The position numbers were made by a program, and so were the translations under genes. Shown one piece after another: positions 61,201 to 64,000 of a stretch of DNA of 64,000 bases. The notes under the pieces were generated by a model that searched no databases, was not told where the DNA came from, and worked only from the letters and a program-made list of their open reading frames with translations. The stretch lies in the NCBI RefSeq assembly GCF_000214825.1, contig NC_015581.1:310001-374000 (forward strand), read 5' to 3'. This stretch comes from Thiomicrospira cyclica ALM1 (GTDB taxonomy: Bacteria; Pseudomonadota; Gammaproteobacteria; Thiomicrospirales; Thiomicrospiraceae). The stretch's first letter is position 1. Every line of letters begins with the position of its first letter.

Positions 61201-64000
61201 ACACTGGGTGATGCTGACTACGTCGGTACGGTCGCTGCCGATGTGGCCGATCTGACCTTGGTGGTTGACGGCAGTAACCTCACCATCGGCAGCATCGGCG
61301 ATCTGGATGGCATTACCAGTGGTGCGGCCATCAATATCAGCGGCGTTGCTAAACTGGTCATTGCAGAAGACGTTTCTGCTGAAGACCACATCACCCTAGC
61401 GGCAGGCAACGGCTTGACCGAAGGTGAGGGTGCTGATGGCATCACGATTAATAACGGCGTGACCGTTGTTTCTGACAACGGCAACGTGGTGTTGGATGCG
61501 GGCATGACCGGTAACTTCATCAACCTTTCAGGTCGTAACGCGGTTCAAGCCAACAATGGTAACTGGCAGGTCTGGTCCTATGGCTGGACGCCAGCGGTGG
61601 GCTCGGCATTAAGTGAAACCTTCAGCCAGTTTGGTACCGCGGAGGAGGGCGTGCTAGCCAGCGGTAATCAGGCTCGCTTCAACGCGGATTGGTTATCTGA
61701 TCGCAACAGCGTTACCGGCCTTGCTCAAAGCGGCAACCAATACATCTTCGCAAGTGCAGCGCCTGCACTCGTAAGTGCGGTGCTGAATATTGATCTTGCG
61801 AATCTAAATAGCGGAGCTGCTGGTGCAATCGAAGTTGAATATGGTGATAGCGCGGTTAACCAAAAATTCTTGGATTCGGTAGCCACGATAACCAGTATTG
61901 CATCGACTCAGGAATTAGTACTCAAAGACATTGTGGGTAACACATTAAATGCAACGGCGTTTGATATCACCTTGCCAGATATTGACAATATCCCAACGCT
62001 TGATGTGACGGCTGTCTTTGATGCTCTAGCCGTGGCTTGGGCAGGTCAAACAACGCTGGTCGATGCTGGCGAACATCGTGATGCAACCTTAACCGGCGCC
62101 ACAGTGAATAACCAGACCTTGACCTTGAATGGTGACAGCTTGTTGGCGACGGATTCTGGTGTCGTTTATAACCTGATTAATAATGGTATTACCTACACCT
62201 TCATTTCCGGTGATGCCGGTCGCGTTAATGTGGTGCCAAAAGTGATTTCGGCCAGCGCGACAGTGGCGGATCGAGTTTATGACGGTACTGCGAATTTAGC
62301 TATCAGCGATATCAGTGTTCAGACTGGTGTGGATAACCAAACATTGGTAGTTAATGTTGGCGCCAGCGGTTTTGTAGACACGGTGGTGGGTACTGAGACT
62401 GTCCTGGCTAAGGATGTTGCGTTGCTTGCGGGTGATGTGGTCGCTAAGGACTGGACAATCTCCGGCTTGACGCTGGGTAATGGCGATAACGGTGGCAAAG
62501 CCAGCAACTACGTGCTTGCTACCGATGCCTTGAGTGATCAAGCGAAGATCACCCAACGTGAGTTGACAGCTGAAATTATCAACACACCAACGCGTGTATA
62601 CGACGCGACCACGGGTGCGACACTGACCAGCGCCAACTTTGCTATCGGTAATTTGGTGGCCGGCGAGTCATTCACTATCAACCAGAGTGTTGGTGCGTTT
62701 GATGAGCGTCATGTCGGTCAGCGTACCGTAACCGCAGATTTGACTGCGGCAGACTTTACAGCGAGCGGCTCGACACTGGCTGGCAACTATATTCTGCCAG
62801 TTGTGGCCGAAGGTGCGGGCTTGATCACGCCAAAAGCAATTACGATCACCGGCCTGGGTGCTGACGACAAAGTTTATGATGGCAACACCAATGCAACGAT
62901 TACCGGTACAGCGGTCTTTAGTGGCACAAACCAAGCGGGTGCCGGCACATCGGCAGATGGCTTTATCTATGCGATTGATCAGGGTGACTTGACGATTGCG
63001 GGTGATGCTGTGGGTACCTTCAATAGCCAGAATGTGGTCGATGCCGCGACGGTATCGATCACCGGTTTGAGTTTAGCAGGTAGTGCCGCTGGTAACTATA
63101 CTTTGGTGGATCATGCGGATGTAACGGCACAGATTACACCACTGGCGTTGACGGTTACCGGTACAGTGGCTGATGATCGCGTCTATGATGCGACCAATGT
63201 TGCTTCTATTCAGGTTGGTACCTTGTCAGGCTTTGTGGGCAACGAAACAGTCACCGCCGACGCGGTGGGTATCTTCGATGCCAAGGATGCGGGCGCTCGC
63301 ACAGCGACAGCGACCTATACCTTGCTTGATGGTGACAATGGTGGATTAGCATCAAACTACCGCCTGGCGAATACCACGGGCTTGACGGCTACCATTACAC
63401 CGAAAGACATTATGGTGTCTGGCCTATCCAGTGCTAACAGGGTCTATGACGGCACAACTAATGCGGTTGTTACGGGTGTAGCGCTATTGGCTGAAGATAT
63501 GGTGTTTGCCGGTGATGATCTGACATTAGATGCGAGCAATGTGAGCGGCTCTTTCAACTCGAAAGATGTTGCAACAGCGAGTTTTGTAAGTTTTGCAGGT
63601 CTGGTGCTGGATGGCGCTGATGCCAACAACTATAACTTGTTGGCTCACGATAACGTTAGTGCCAGCATCACGCCAAAAACGATTTCGATTAGCTTCGAGG
63701 CCGCTGATAAGCAATATGATGGCAATACGGATGCTCTGGCTTCAAATATCATCTCAGCTGATTTAGTCGCTGATGATGTTGTGACCTTTGACGTGGCGGG
63801 CGCCTTCTTTGATGATGCGAATGTCGGTAACAATATCCGCGTAACCTTAGATAACCAAGGTGTCACTTTGGATGGTGATGATGCCGCTAACTATGTGATC
63901 ACCACAGAGACCTTGTTTGCCCTGGCAGCAATTACACCCCGCGATCTAAGGGTTGCGCCGGTGGTTGGTCAGTCCATTACATATGGTGACACAGTACTGC
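1..64000 (+). CDS. Interior of a giant surface adhesin or stalk protein (YDG / MBG / PATR / beta-solenoid), partial at both ends
   Basis: Frame 1 is open across the window, about 21,333 codons, with no stop seen and no start or terminus inside. The translation is almost wholly short beta-strand repeats rich in Gly, Thr, Ala, Asn, Asp and Val; I noticed no cysteine codon. In order it holds solenoid, boundary module, MBG-like, 26 YDG repeats with an MBG-type insert, a W-cap, solenoid with 23 clear PATR repeats, shuffled modules, a second boundary module and 6 more YDG repeats. Such domains are known from exported adhesins of Gram-negative bacteria (filamentous-haemagglutinin-like proteins and autotransporter passengers), where they form stalks and parallel beta-helices outside the cell. 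Adhesion or a structural surface role is inferred. No signal peptide, TPS domain, autotransporter barrel or RTX tail lies in the window, so the export route is unknown. The absence of frameshifts over 64 kb of repeats argues for a maintained gene rather than a decaying one. Confidence 0.93.
382..395 (+). repeat. Hairpin element, copy 1 (outside the usual turn)
   Basis: GGGGGTACGACCCC: stem GGGGT/ACCCC with an ACG loop. Here it encodes GGTTP in NGGTTPNEL, a different peptide setting from all later copies, but in the same codon phase. Confidence 0.7.
1240..1482 (+). other. Trp-rich boundary module, copy 1
   Basis: The stretch begins FINERGADAV, goes on through RWTIWTAGW, NQFGSTADAN, LSSGN and VWGASWDD, and ends NRYIFAS. 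Five Trp residues in 81 are striking in a protein where Trp is scarce. The same pattern (FIN..G..AV, W.(I/V)W..GW, QFG.A, L.SGN, W..D, Y(I)FAS) returns at 61516-61755. In other YDG-containing adhesins a comparable F-N-G-A-L / GRW-IYS segment is known between the solenoid and the MBG/YDG stalk, so I read it as the solenoid cap. Confidence 0.75.
1486..1890 (+). other. MBG-like domain leading into YDG array 1
   Basis: The segment contains DANVTYGEAI (TYG at 1540-1548), the Tyr-Gly signature of MBG-type domains, then VGGYAYTLDMG and NLNVVARVVEVDL, which leads into the first YDG repeat. Equivalent sequence with VEYGDS lies at 61834-61848 before YDG array 2. MBG domains are known as companions of YDG repeats in large bacterial surface proteins; their binding partner is not known to me. 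Domain edges are estimated. Confidence 0.6.
1891..7539 (+). repeat. YDG array 1, first part: 19 tandem YDG-type repeats
   Basis: Each unit of about 80-135 residues carries R-x-Y-D-G-T-T near its start, then a V-x-G-x-F/A-x-x-x-N-A/V-G segment and an A-x-N-Y end, followed by an I-T-x-R/A-x-L/I linker. The Tyr codons of the YDG motif start at 1915, 2161, 2422, 2707 (YDA), 3004 (YDR), 3289, 3553, 3826, 4198, 4492 (YNG), 4774 (YDA), 5113, 5404, 5734 (YDT), 6016, 6310, 6715, 6976 and 7261. Spacing is 246-405 bases. YDG repeats are known as stalk modules of haemagglutinin-like adhesins. Repeats differ clearly in protein and DNA, so this is an old array. Confidence 0.88.
7540..8160 (+). other. MBG-type domain pair inserted in the YDG array
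   Basis: YDG motifs stop for about 930 bases. In their place stands ANDIKKVMTELDPTLTVRTD followed by GFVAGETLADL, which has the layout of MBG_2-type domains (A-x-D-x-x-K-x-x-x-x-x-D-P-x-L-T, then G-(F/L)-V-x-G-(E/D)-T-L). A second domain follows with GDVTAEYGSDPTE (EYG at 7858-7866). The first unit has K-V-M-T-E where family members usually have K-V-Y-G-E, so its aromatic-Gly signature is missing. After the pair, YDG repeats resume at 8197. Confidence 0.7.
8161..10125 (+). repeat. YDG array 1, second part: 7 repeats
   Basis: YDG or YDA motifs have their Tyr codons at 8197, 8473, 8764, 9055 (YDA), 9334, 9604 (YDA) and 9877, spaced 270-291 bases, more regular than the first part. Units share a G-x-L-x-G-(L/F)-V/I-G-x-E-T core and end in G-L-A-x-N-Y. 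The last unit runs into the W-cap at 10138. Confidence 0.88.
10126..10320 (+). other. W-G-G..G-N-W..NW cap at the start of the PATR-type solenoid
   Basis: The peptide IWVGGTSGNWFDGSNW (10135-10182), followed by VPDLANVANVIVP, matches the short W-x-G-G-x-x-G-N-W-x-x-x-x-N-W, x-x-P-x-x-x-x-x-V-x-I signature known at the start of autotransporter-associated beta-strand regions and at MBG-to-solenoid junctions. It marks the switch from YDG stalk to beta-helix. Confidence 0.75.
10321..11880 (+). other. Beta-solenoid segment
   Basis: Regular short strands such as NMTAGTLTVDDLRVG, GALTLNSVTF-like turns and SLSVSGTTAL-like units follow the cap. From about 11640 it carries the unit GSITVSGTTALDGDG, then TSGAQDYTGAVTLGA, which returns many times (15220, 17500, 25490, 40990, 57930). 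It reads as a parallel beta-helix with about 20-30 residues per coil. No enzymatic motif was seen. Confidence 0.7.
11881..11961 (+). repeat. PATR repeat 1, isolated
   Basis: The unit GAGTLTFEAANTYTGGTTIS followed by NGVLVAG is a textbook autotransporter-associated beta-strand repeat (G-x-G-x-L-T-L-x-x-x-N-x-Y-T-G-G-T-T-I-x-x-G-x-L). Known members occur in passenger domains and are thought to help the beta-helix fold during export. It stands at the head of a segment repeated at 23.3 kb. Confidence 0.85.
11881..13600 (+). repeat. Segmental duplication A, copy 1
   Basis: The order is PATR, GAFGT-(S/G), ALDL-x-G-x-x-VAN, GANNSLTLIS (about 12586), SG(M/V)VSGI-(H/D)-AL, LGDNDSD, GTADGA, GTDIGTITL (about 13196) and GMTVGTG. 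The same order occurs at about 23278-25030. DNA identity is clear but broken, so this is an old duplication with a shift of about 11.5 kb. Confidence 0.75.
13600..17560 (+). other. Beta-solenoid with dispersed module families
   Basis: This is continuous solenoid with recurring units: (S)TLTINAGE-like strands, DTNSAYITDG (zeta module, 14590), SGTTALNGDG, TTGAQTYTGAVTL, and two LNNVFT modules (16666 and 17230) that lie about 564 bases apart as a tandem pair. No PATR units and no YDG repeats were seen here. Confidence 0.7.
16540..17500 (+). repeat. LNNVFT module, tandem pair (copies 1 and 2 of 6)
   Basis: The module reads ALTLxAGTG(D/N)(I/V), RLASLTIN, (T/S)LNNVFT(S/T)G, ITL, then (E/S)QNT(T/F) and LDSxxx. 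The LNN codons start at 16666 and 17230. Further copies have LNN at 40711, 46099, 52468 and 57664. A tandem pair here and single copies elsewhere suggest dispersal by duplication. Confidence 0.8.
17560..23360 (+). repeat. PATR-rich beta-helix region (12 clear repeats)
   Basis: Clear autotransporter-associated repeats (G-x-G-x-L-x-L-x-G-x-N-T-(Y/F/H)-(T/S)-G-x-T-T-I-x-x-G-x-L) start at 17743, 18043, 18241, 18595, 19147, 19822, 20290, 20824, 21796, 22012, 22312 and 23278; degenerate ones lie near 18800 and 21136. Between them are longer, less repetitive strands (19230-19800, 20380-20800, 21240-21780). This is the densest such cluster in the window and resembles a classical autotransporter passenger embedded in the giant protein. 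Confidence 0.85.
19230..19800 (+). other. Low-repetition, AT-richer patch inside the PATR region
   Basis: It encodes SGIRRLDVSGAGATLDISGF, later RTDGTLSIGN, TFIGGTHEGG and SPSYRLMLNR. One line sample (19501-19560) counts 27 G+C in 60, against 38 in 60 for 57061-57120. Codon choice here (agt, cct, cgt, ctt) is less biased than in the homogenised repeats. It is still beta-strand-like and in frame. Confidence 0.55.
23278..25030 (+). repeat. Segmental duplication A, copy 2
   Basis: It starts with the PATR unit GPGTLRMAGVSTYSGNTTVA and follows the order of 11881-13600: GAFGTGAV, ALDLDGRTVAN, GANNSLTLISGTGTTTVSGV, GNDNTD, GTADGAVSD, GTDIGTITL and GMTVGTGSYA. The block ctgacgct(g/t)at at 12601 and 24138 gives a shift of 11,537 bases; near GTDIGTITL the shift is about 11,511, so small in-frame indels have accumulated. 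Confidence 0.75.
25030..26240 (+). repeat. Solenoid with a short tandem duplication
   Basis: The strand group (A)NTAG-x-T-x-FGG-x-VG, ELVSIVTDAAGT, Q-(I/V)-NGG and AGMVFNDA occurs twice in tandem, at about 25659-25840 and 25896-26080. The two copies share long identical DNA blocks (for example the 26-base block around gagttggtgtcgattgtcac at 25949). A third copy is at about 46565-46900. This is a recent local expansion. Confidence 0.75.
26690..28480 (+). repeat. Segmental duplication B, copy 1 (epsilon-gamma-beta block)
   Basis: The module order epsilon, gamma, beta is the same as at 31390-33110. Two stretches are identical at DNA level: 27742-27887 (146 bases, shift 4617) and 28078-28205 (128 bases, shift 4632). 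Outside them the copies differ, including an insertion of about 20 residues at 26707-26780, just where the other copy has the hairpin element. Confidence 0.85.
26709..26722 (+). repeat. Different palindrome in the homologous turn
   Basis: AGGGGATGGCCCCT forms a perfect 5-base stem (AGGGG/CCCCT) with an ATGG loop. By alignment of the epsilon blocks it occupies the place that holds the standard element at 31417, but is followed by about 20 extra residues before PLG returns. Confidence 0.6.
31390..33110 (+). repeat. Segmental duplication B, copy 2
   Basis: This block matches 26690-28480 in module order, with perfect DNA identity at 32359-32504 and 32710-32837. The mix of perfect and diverged parts is what patchy gene conversion between old duplicates gives; a single recent duplication would be even throughout. 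Confidence 0.85.
31417..31430 (+). repeat. Hairpin element, copy 2
   Basis: Exact GGGGGTACGACCCC followed by TCTGG, in VGGTTPLGAIL of an epsilon-headed block. Confidence 0.85.
33172..33185 (+). repeat. Hairpin element, copy 3
   Basis: Exact 14-mer followed by TCTGG, in LVGGTTPLGAVTI at a beta-to-alpha module junction. Confidence 0.85.
33703..33716 (+). repeat. Hairpin element, copy 4, degenerate
   Basis: GGGGGTGCGGCCCC has two A-to-G changes and encodes GGAAP. The four outer G-C pairs remain and the inner T-A pair becomes a possible G-U wobble in RNA. Confidence 0.8.
33720..35340 (+). repeat. Tandem pair of beta-type modules with Asp-rich motif
   Basis: Two adjacent units (about 33720-34530 and 34550-35350) share GDIEVTV, ASYTQ, GTFKLxGDMTT, TTSGGAGNGQEAIGASAGSI and then V-(L/F)-DAD-x-DADP. 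Both flank hairpin copies (33703, 34525, 35350). The Asp-rich segment reads DADEDADP at 34258 and DADGDADP at 35083; the latter looks like a minimal calcium-loop sequence, but function is unproven. Confidence 0.7.
34525..34538 (+). repeat. Hairpin element, copy 5
   Basis: Exact 14-mer followed by TCTGG; the codon before it is GTC where most copies have GTT. Confidence 0.85.
35350..35363 (+). repeat. Hairpin element, copy 6
   Basis: Exact 14-mer followed by TCTGG, then GAT in place of the usual GGY (VGGTTPLDAVTI). Confidence 0.85.
35887..35900 (+). repeat. Hairpin element, copy 7
   Basis: Exact 14-mer followed by TCTGG; lies at the end of a 119-base stretch identical to 51785-51903. Confidence 0.85.
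37846..37859 (+). repeat. Hairpin element, copy 8
   Basis: Exact 14-mer followed by TCTGG, just before the alpha module at 37909. Confidence 0.85.
38383..38396 (+). repeat. Hairpin element, copy 9
   Basis: Exact 14-mer followed by TCTGG, 537 bases after copy 8, at an alpha-to-delta junction. Confidence 0.85.
39868..39881 (+). repeat. Hairpin element, copy 10
   Basis: Exact 14-mer, preceded by one more G (codon GTG) and followed by ATTGG, the only exact copy in the usual turn without TCTGG. Confidence 0.85.
41050..41815 (+). repeat. PATR cluster 2 (3 repeats)
   Basis: PATR repeats start at 41227 (GAGELTLSGTNTFTGSTTIT), 41518 and 41725. Around them stand LDAQAIDL, NESGTG, GLIAGIISGTG, INGGTLLATDSFTL, HGTINVA and IFDHDTDI. 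The same string of motifs in the same order lies at 46990-47970, about 6.17 kb downstream. The first part also resembles 17600-17780. Confidence 0.85.
41815..42880 (+). repeat. FWAD module, copy 1
   Basis: The order is VTPQGTPDFLGAGTLTIRP, GLTIGKPSMADGTGDR, EISGAVTVYAG, then GDIIFWADAD (FW at 42160). Later strands include GGADSDADGLPDGYA, in which DSDADGLPD (42292-42318) fits the D-x-D-x-D-G-x-x-D calcium-loop pattern. Two more copies start at about 42935 and 47970. A comparable FWA-D-x-D segment occurs in other giant beta-strand adhesins; its role is not known to me. Confidence 0.75.
42880..44100 (+). repeat. FWAD module, copy 2
   Basis: The order is TLTLKPFSDDFASD, GLTIGKTTTADGTGDR, DISGAVTIYGGNITVGDTLS, GGNVVFWADRDG (FW at 43303) and HIWIGGGAG. 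This copy and copy 3 share DISGAVTIYGGNITVGDTLS, including long runs of identical DNA near 43145-43200 and 48165-48225. It ends in GVISTSG before the PATR repeat at 44122. Confidence 0.75.
44100..45560 (+). repeat. Segmental duplication C, copy 1
   Basis: The order is PATR repeat (44122), PGSITSSAFGTGNV, NGRTIANTL, DGFDNNGTDTGAIFNGS, IGNAGGSGLITL, LLVTDAVA, SGGGTVALGGNITT, NSTYIANG (zeta, 45259) and then hairpin copy 45466. The same order occurs at about 49980-51440, shifted by about 5.88 kb. Parts also match 22.3-22.5 and 23.3-23.7 kb. Confidence 0.85.
45466..45479 (+). repeat. Hairpin element, copy 11
   Basis: Exact 14-mer followed by TCTGG, at the end of duplication C copy 1; missing from the matching place in copy 2. 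Confidence 0.85.
45560..47100 (+). repeat. Solenoid mosaic with LNNVFT copy 4 and the VSIVTDA-type pair
   Basis: After the hairpin copy comes VTAEVAFSAASLEQV, a short partial gamma/delta mix, the LNNVFT module (46099) with LDSDDDGATSPASLERTLDI, and at 46565-46900 the (I)FGGAVG, LVSxTTD, INGG pair homologous to 25660-26080. It runs into the NVTGLSAQAIEL, NESGTG segment that heads PATR cluster 3. Confidence 0.7.
47086..47970 (+). repeat. PATR cluster 3 (4 repeats)
   Basis: PATR repeats start at 47110, 47389, 47680 and 47887. The stretch 46990-47450 parallels 17600-18120 (SGSLNDNV / TGSLNNNV, YE-(A/V)-AS, DTIGSI, GAGxxVLG), and 47389-47970 parallels 41227-41805. This cluster therefore looks like a join of two older segments. 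Confidence 0.85.
47970..49780 (+). repeat. FWAD module, copy 3, and following solenoid
   Basis: The order is VTPTGTPNFQGAGSLTIRP, GLTIGKTSTADGTGDK, DISGAVTIYGGNITVGDTLS, GGNVVFWADRDG (FW at 48325) and HVWMGGGSD. From about 48500 the sequence is less repetitive: NLAMYGRGRDG, GNANGIRTRGG, TIYMYGISPRNNG, NGWGFYTHYS. Aromatic residues are unusually frequent in this part, which may be an exposed face or loop. It is in frame throughout. Confidence 0.7.
49780..51440 (+). repeat. Segmental duplication C, copy 2, with two PATR repeats
   Basis: PATR repeats start at 49786 and 50002. They are followed by PGSITRSAFGTGNV, NGQTIANTL, NGFDNSGTDTGAVFNGS, IGNAGGSGLITL, LLVTDAVA, SGGGTVNLGGNITT and NSTYISDG (51121), matching 44100-45560. 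At the position of the hairpin element in copy 1 (45466) this copy instead has GSATTGGSGALGAVTI (about 51328), with no palindrome. Confidence 0.85.
51883..51896 (+). repeat. Hairpin element, copy 12
   Basis: Exact 14-mer followed by TCTGG; partner of copy 7 in the 119-base identity. Confidence 0.85.
55597..55610 (+). repeat. Hairpin element, copy 13
   Basis: Exact 14-mer followed by TCTGG, in IVGGTTPLGAVTI at a zeta-to-delta junction like copy 9. Confidence 0.85.
57118..57131 (+). repeat. Hairpin element, copy 14
   Basis: Exact 14-mer preceded by GTGG and followed by TCTGG; partner of copy 10 in the 17.25-kb duplication. Confidence 0.85.
58520..61515 (+). other. Beta-solenoid with low repetition, downstream end
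   Basis: The last zeta unit (NSSYRTSGG, about 58720) is followed by units of the type (N)TSGLTDFQSTINAVSVVTDV (58981-59040) and NTGALTDFRDTVAAVSLTTD (59311-59370), a local duplication. From about 60340 strands become unique (ETFSSGRAIRLG, LTAAELARILGGF) and charged residues more common. LTAAELARI suggests a short helix, unusual in this protein. Codon use is less biased than in 35-58 kb. Confidence 0.65.
61516..61755 (+). other. Trp-rich boundary module, copy 2
   Basis: The stretch begins FINLSGRNAV, goes on through NWQVWSYGW, FSQFGTAEEG, LASGN and FNADWLSD, and ends NQYIFAS. It repeats the layout of 1240-1482 at a distance of 60,276 bases (F codon 1240 to F codon 61516), with length differing by one codon. 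It again stands between solenoid and MBG-like/YDG sequence. Confidence 0.75.
61756..62260 (+). other. MBG-like domain leading into YDG array 2
   Basis: GAIEVEYGDSAV (YGD at 61840-61848) carries the Tyr-Gly signature of MBG-type domains. It is followed by FLDSVATITS, DITLPDIDNIPTLDV and NNGITYTFISGDAGRVNVV, which leads straight into the first repeat of array 2. Sequence identity to 1486-1890 is low, only position and signature agree. Confidence 0.55.
62261..63920 (+). repeat. YDG array 2: 6 repeats
   Basis: The Tyr codons of YDG or YDA motifs start at 62278, 62599 (YDA), 62875, 63184 (YDA), 63445 and 63715, spaced 261-321 bases. Units show (D/N)-R-V-Y-D-G/A-T, G-N-E-T or equivalents, and A-x-N-Y ends, then ITP-(K/R/L) linkers. 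These match array 1 in type, not in DNA sequence. Confidence 0.88.
63921..64000 (+). other. Start of a further MBG-like domain, cut by the window edge
   Basis: After AAITPRDLRVAPVVGQ comes SITYGDTVL (TYG at 63979-63987), the MBG Tyr-Gly signature, and the frame is still open at the last base. This resembles the MBG-type insert that interrupts array 1. Confidence 0.6.

Noticed and set aside
1-64000. A decayed gene or non-coding satellite DNA
   Set aside because: Frame is kept over 64 kb and indels between repeat copies are multiples of three (for example shifts of 4617 and 4632), which speaks for selection on the protein.
1-64000. Insertion sequences, tRNA or rRNA genes, phage attachment sites
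   Set aside because: I saw no transposase, terminal inverted repeats, tRNA-like fold or rRNA-like sequence, and such an insertion would break the open frame.

Overview
The whole 64-kb window reads as the inside of one giant protein-coding gene on the + strand. Frame 1 (first base of the window = first base of a codon) carries coherent, low-complexity, beta-strand-rich sequence from position 1 to position 63999. I met no stop codon and no frame change while reading it, and both ends are open. That is at least 21,333 codons, roughly 2 MDa of polypeptide, with no start, signal peptide, secretion domain or terminus inside the window. No other gene, RNA gene, promoter, terminator, mobile element or CRISPR array is supported. 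The many smaller open frames on the minus strand and in the other plus frames are shadows of this repetitive, stop-poor sequence.

The composition (Gly, Thr, Ala, Asn, Asp, Val; very few aromatics; no cysteine codon noticed) and the domain types (YDG repeats, MBG-like domains, autotransporter-associated beta-strand PATR repeats, filamentous-haemagglutinin-like beta-solenoid) point to an exported surface adhesin or stalk protein of a Gram-negative bacterium, probably a proteobacterium. GC is in the upper fifties by eye. The species and the secretion route (two-partner, autotransporter or type I) cannot be told from this window.

Layout: 1-1239 end of a beta-solenoid; 1240-1482 Trp-rich boundary module; 1486-1890 MBG-like domain; 1891-10125 YDG array 1 with 26 repeats, interrupted at about 7540-8160 by an MBG-type pair; 10126-10320 a W-G-G..G-N-W..NW cap; 10321-17560 beta-solenoid; 17560-23360 PATR-rich region; 23360-26240 solenoid partly duplicated from 11.9-13.6 kb; 26240-41050 and 44100-58520 mosaics of recurring modules in shuffled order (named alpha to zeta below); 41.2-41.8 and 47.1-48.0 kb PATR clusters, each followed by a 'FWAD' module; 58520-61500 less repetitive solenoid; 61516-61755 second boundary module; about 61756-62260 MBG-like; 62261-63920 YDG array 2 with 6 repeats; then the start of another MBG-like domain at the window edge.

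The two boundary modules lie 60,276 bases (20,092 codons) apart and each is followed by MBG-like sequence and a YDG array. The gene may therefore be built of super-units of about 60 kb. A second DNA-level feature is a short hairpin-forming element, GGGGGTACGACCCC, present 13 times almost unchanged (plus one degenerate copy). All but the first copy sit in one variable turn of the solenoid module, where flanking codons vary freely. I regard the giant frame, the dispersed hairpin and the super-unit as the observations most worth following.
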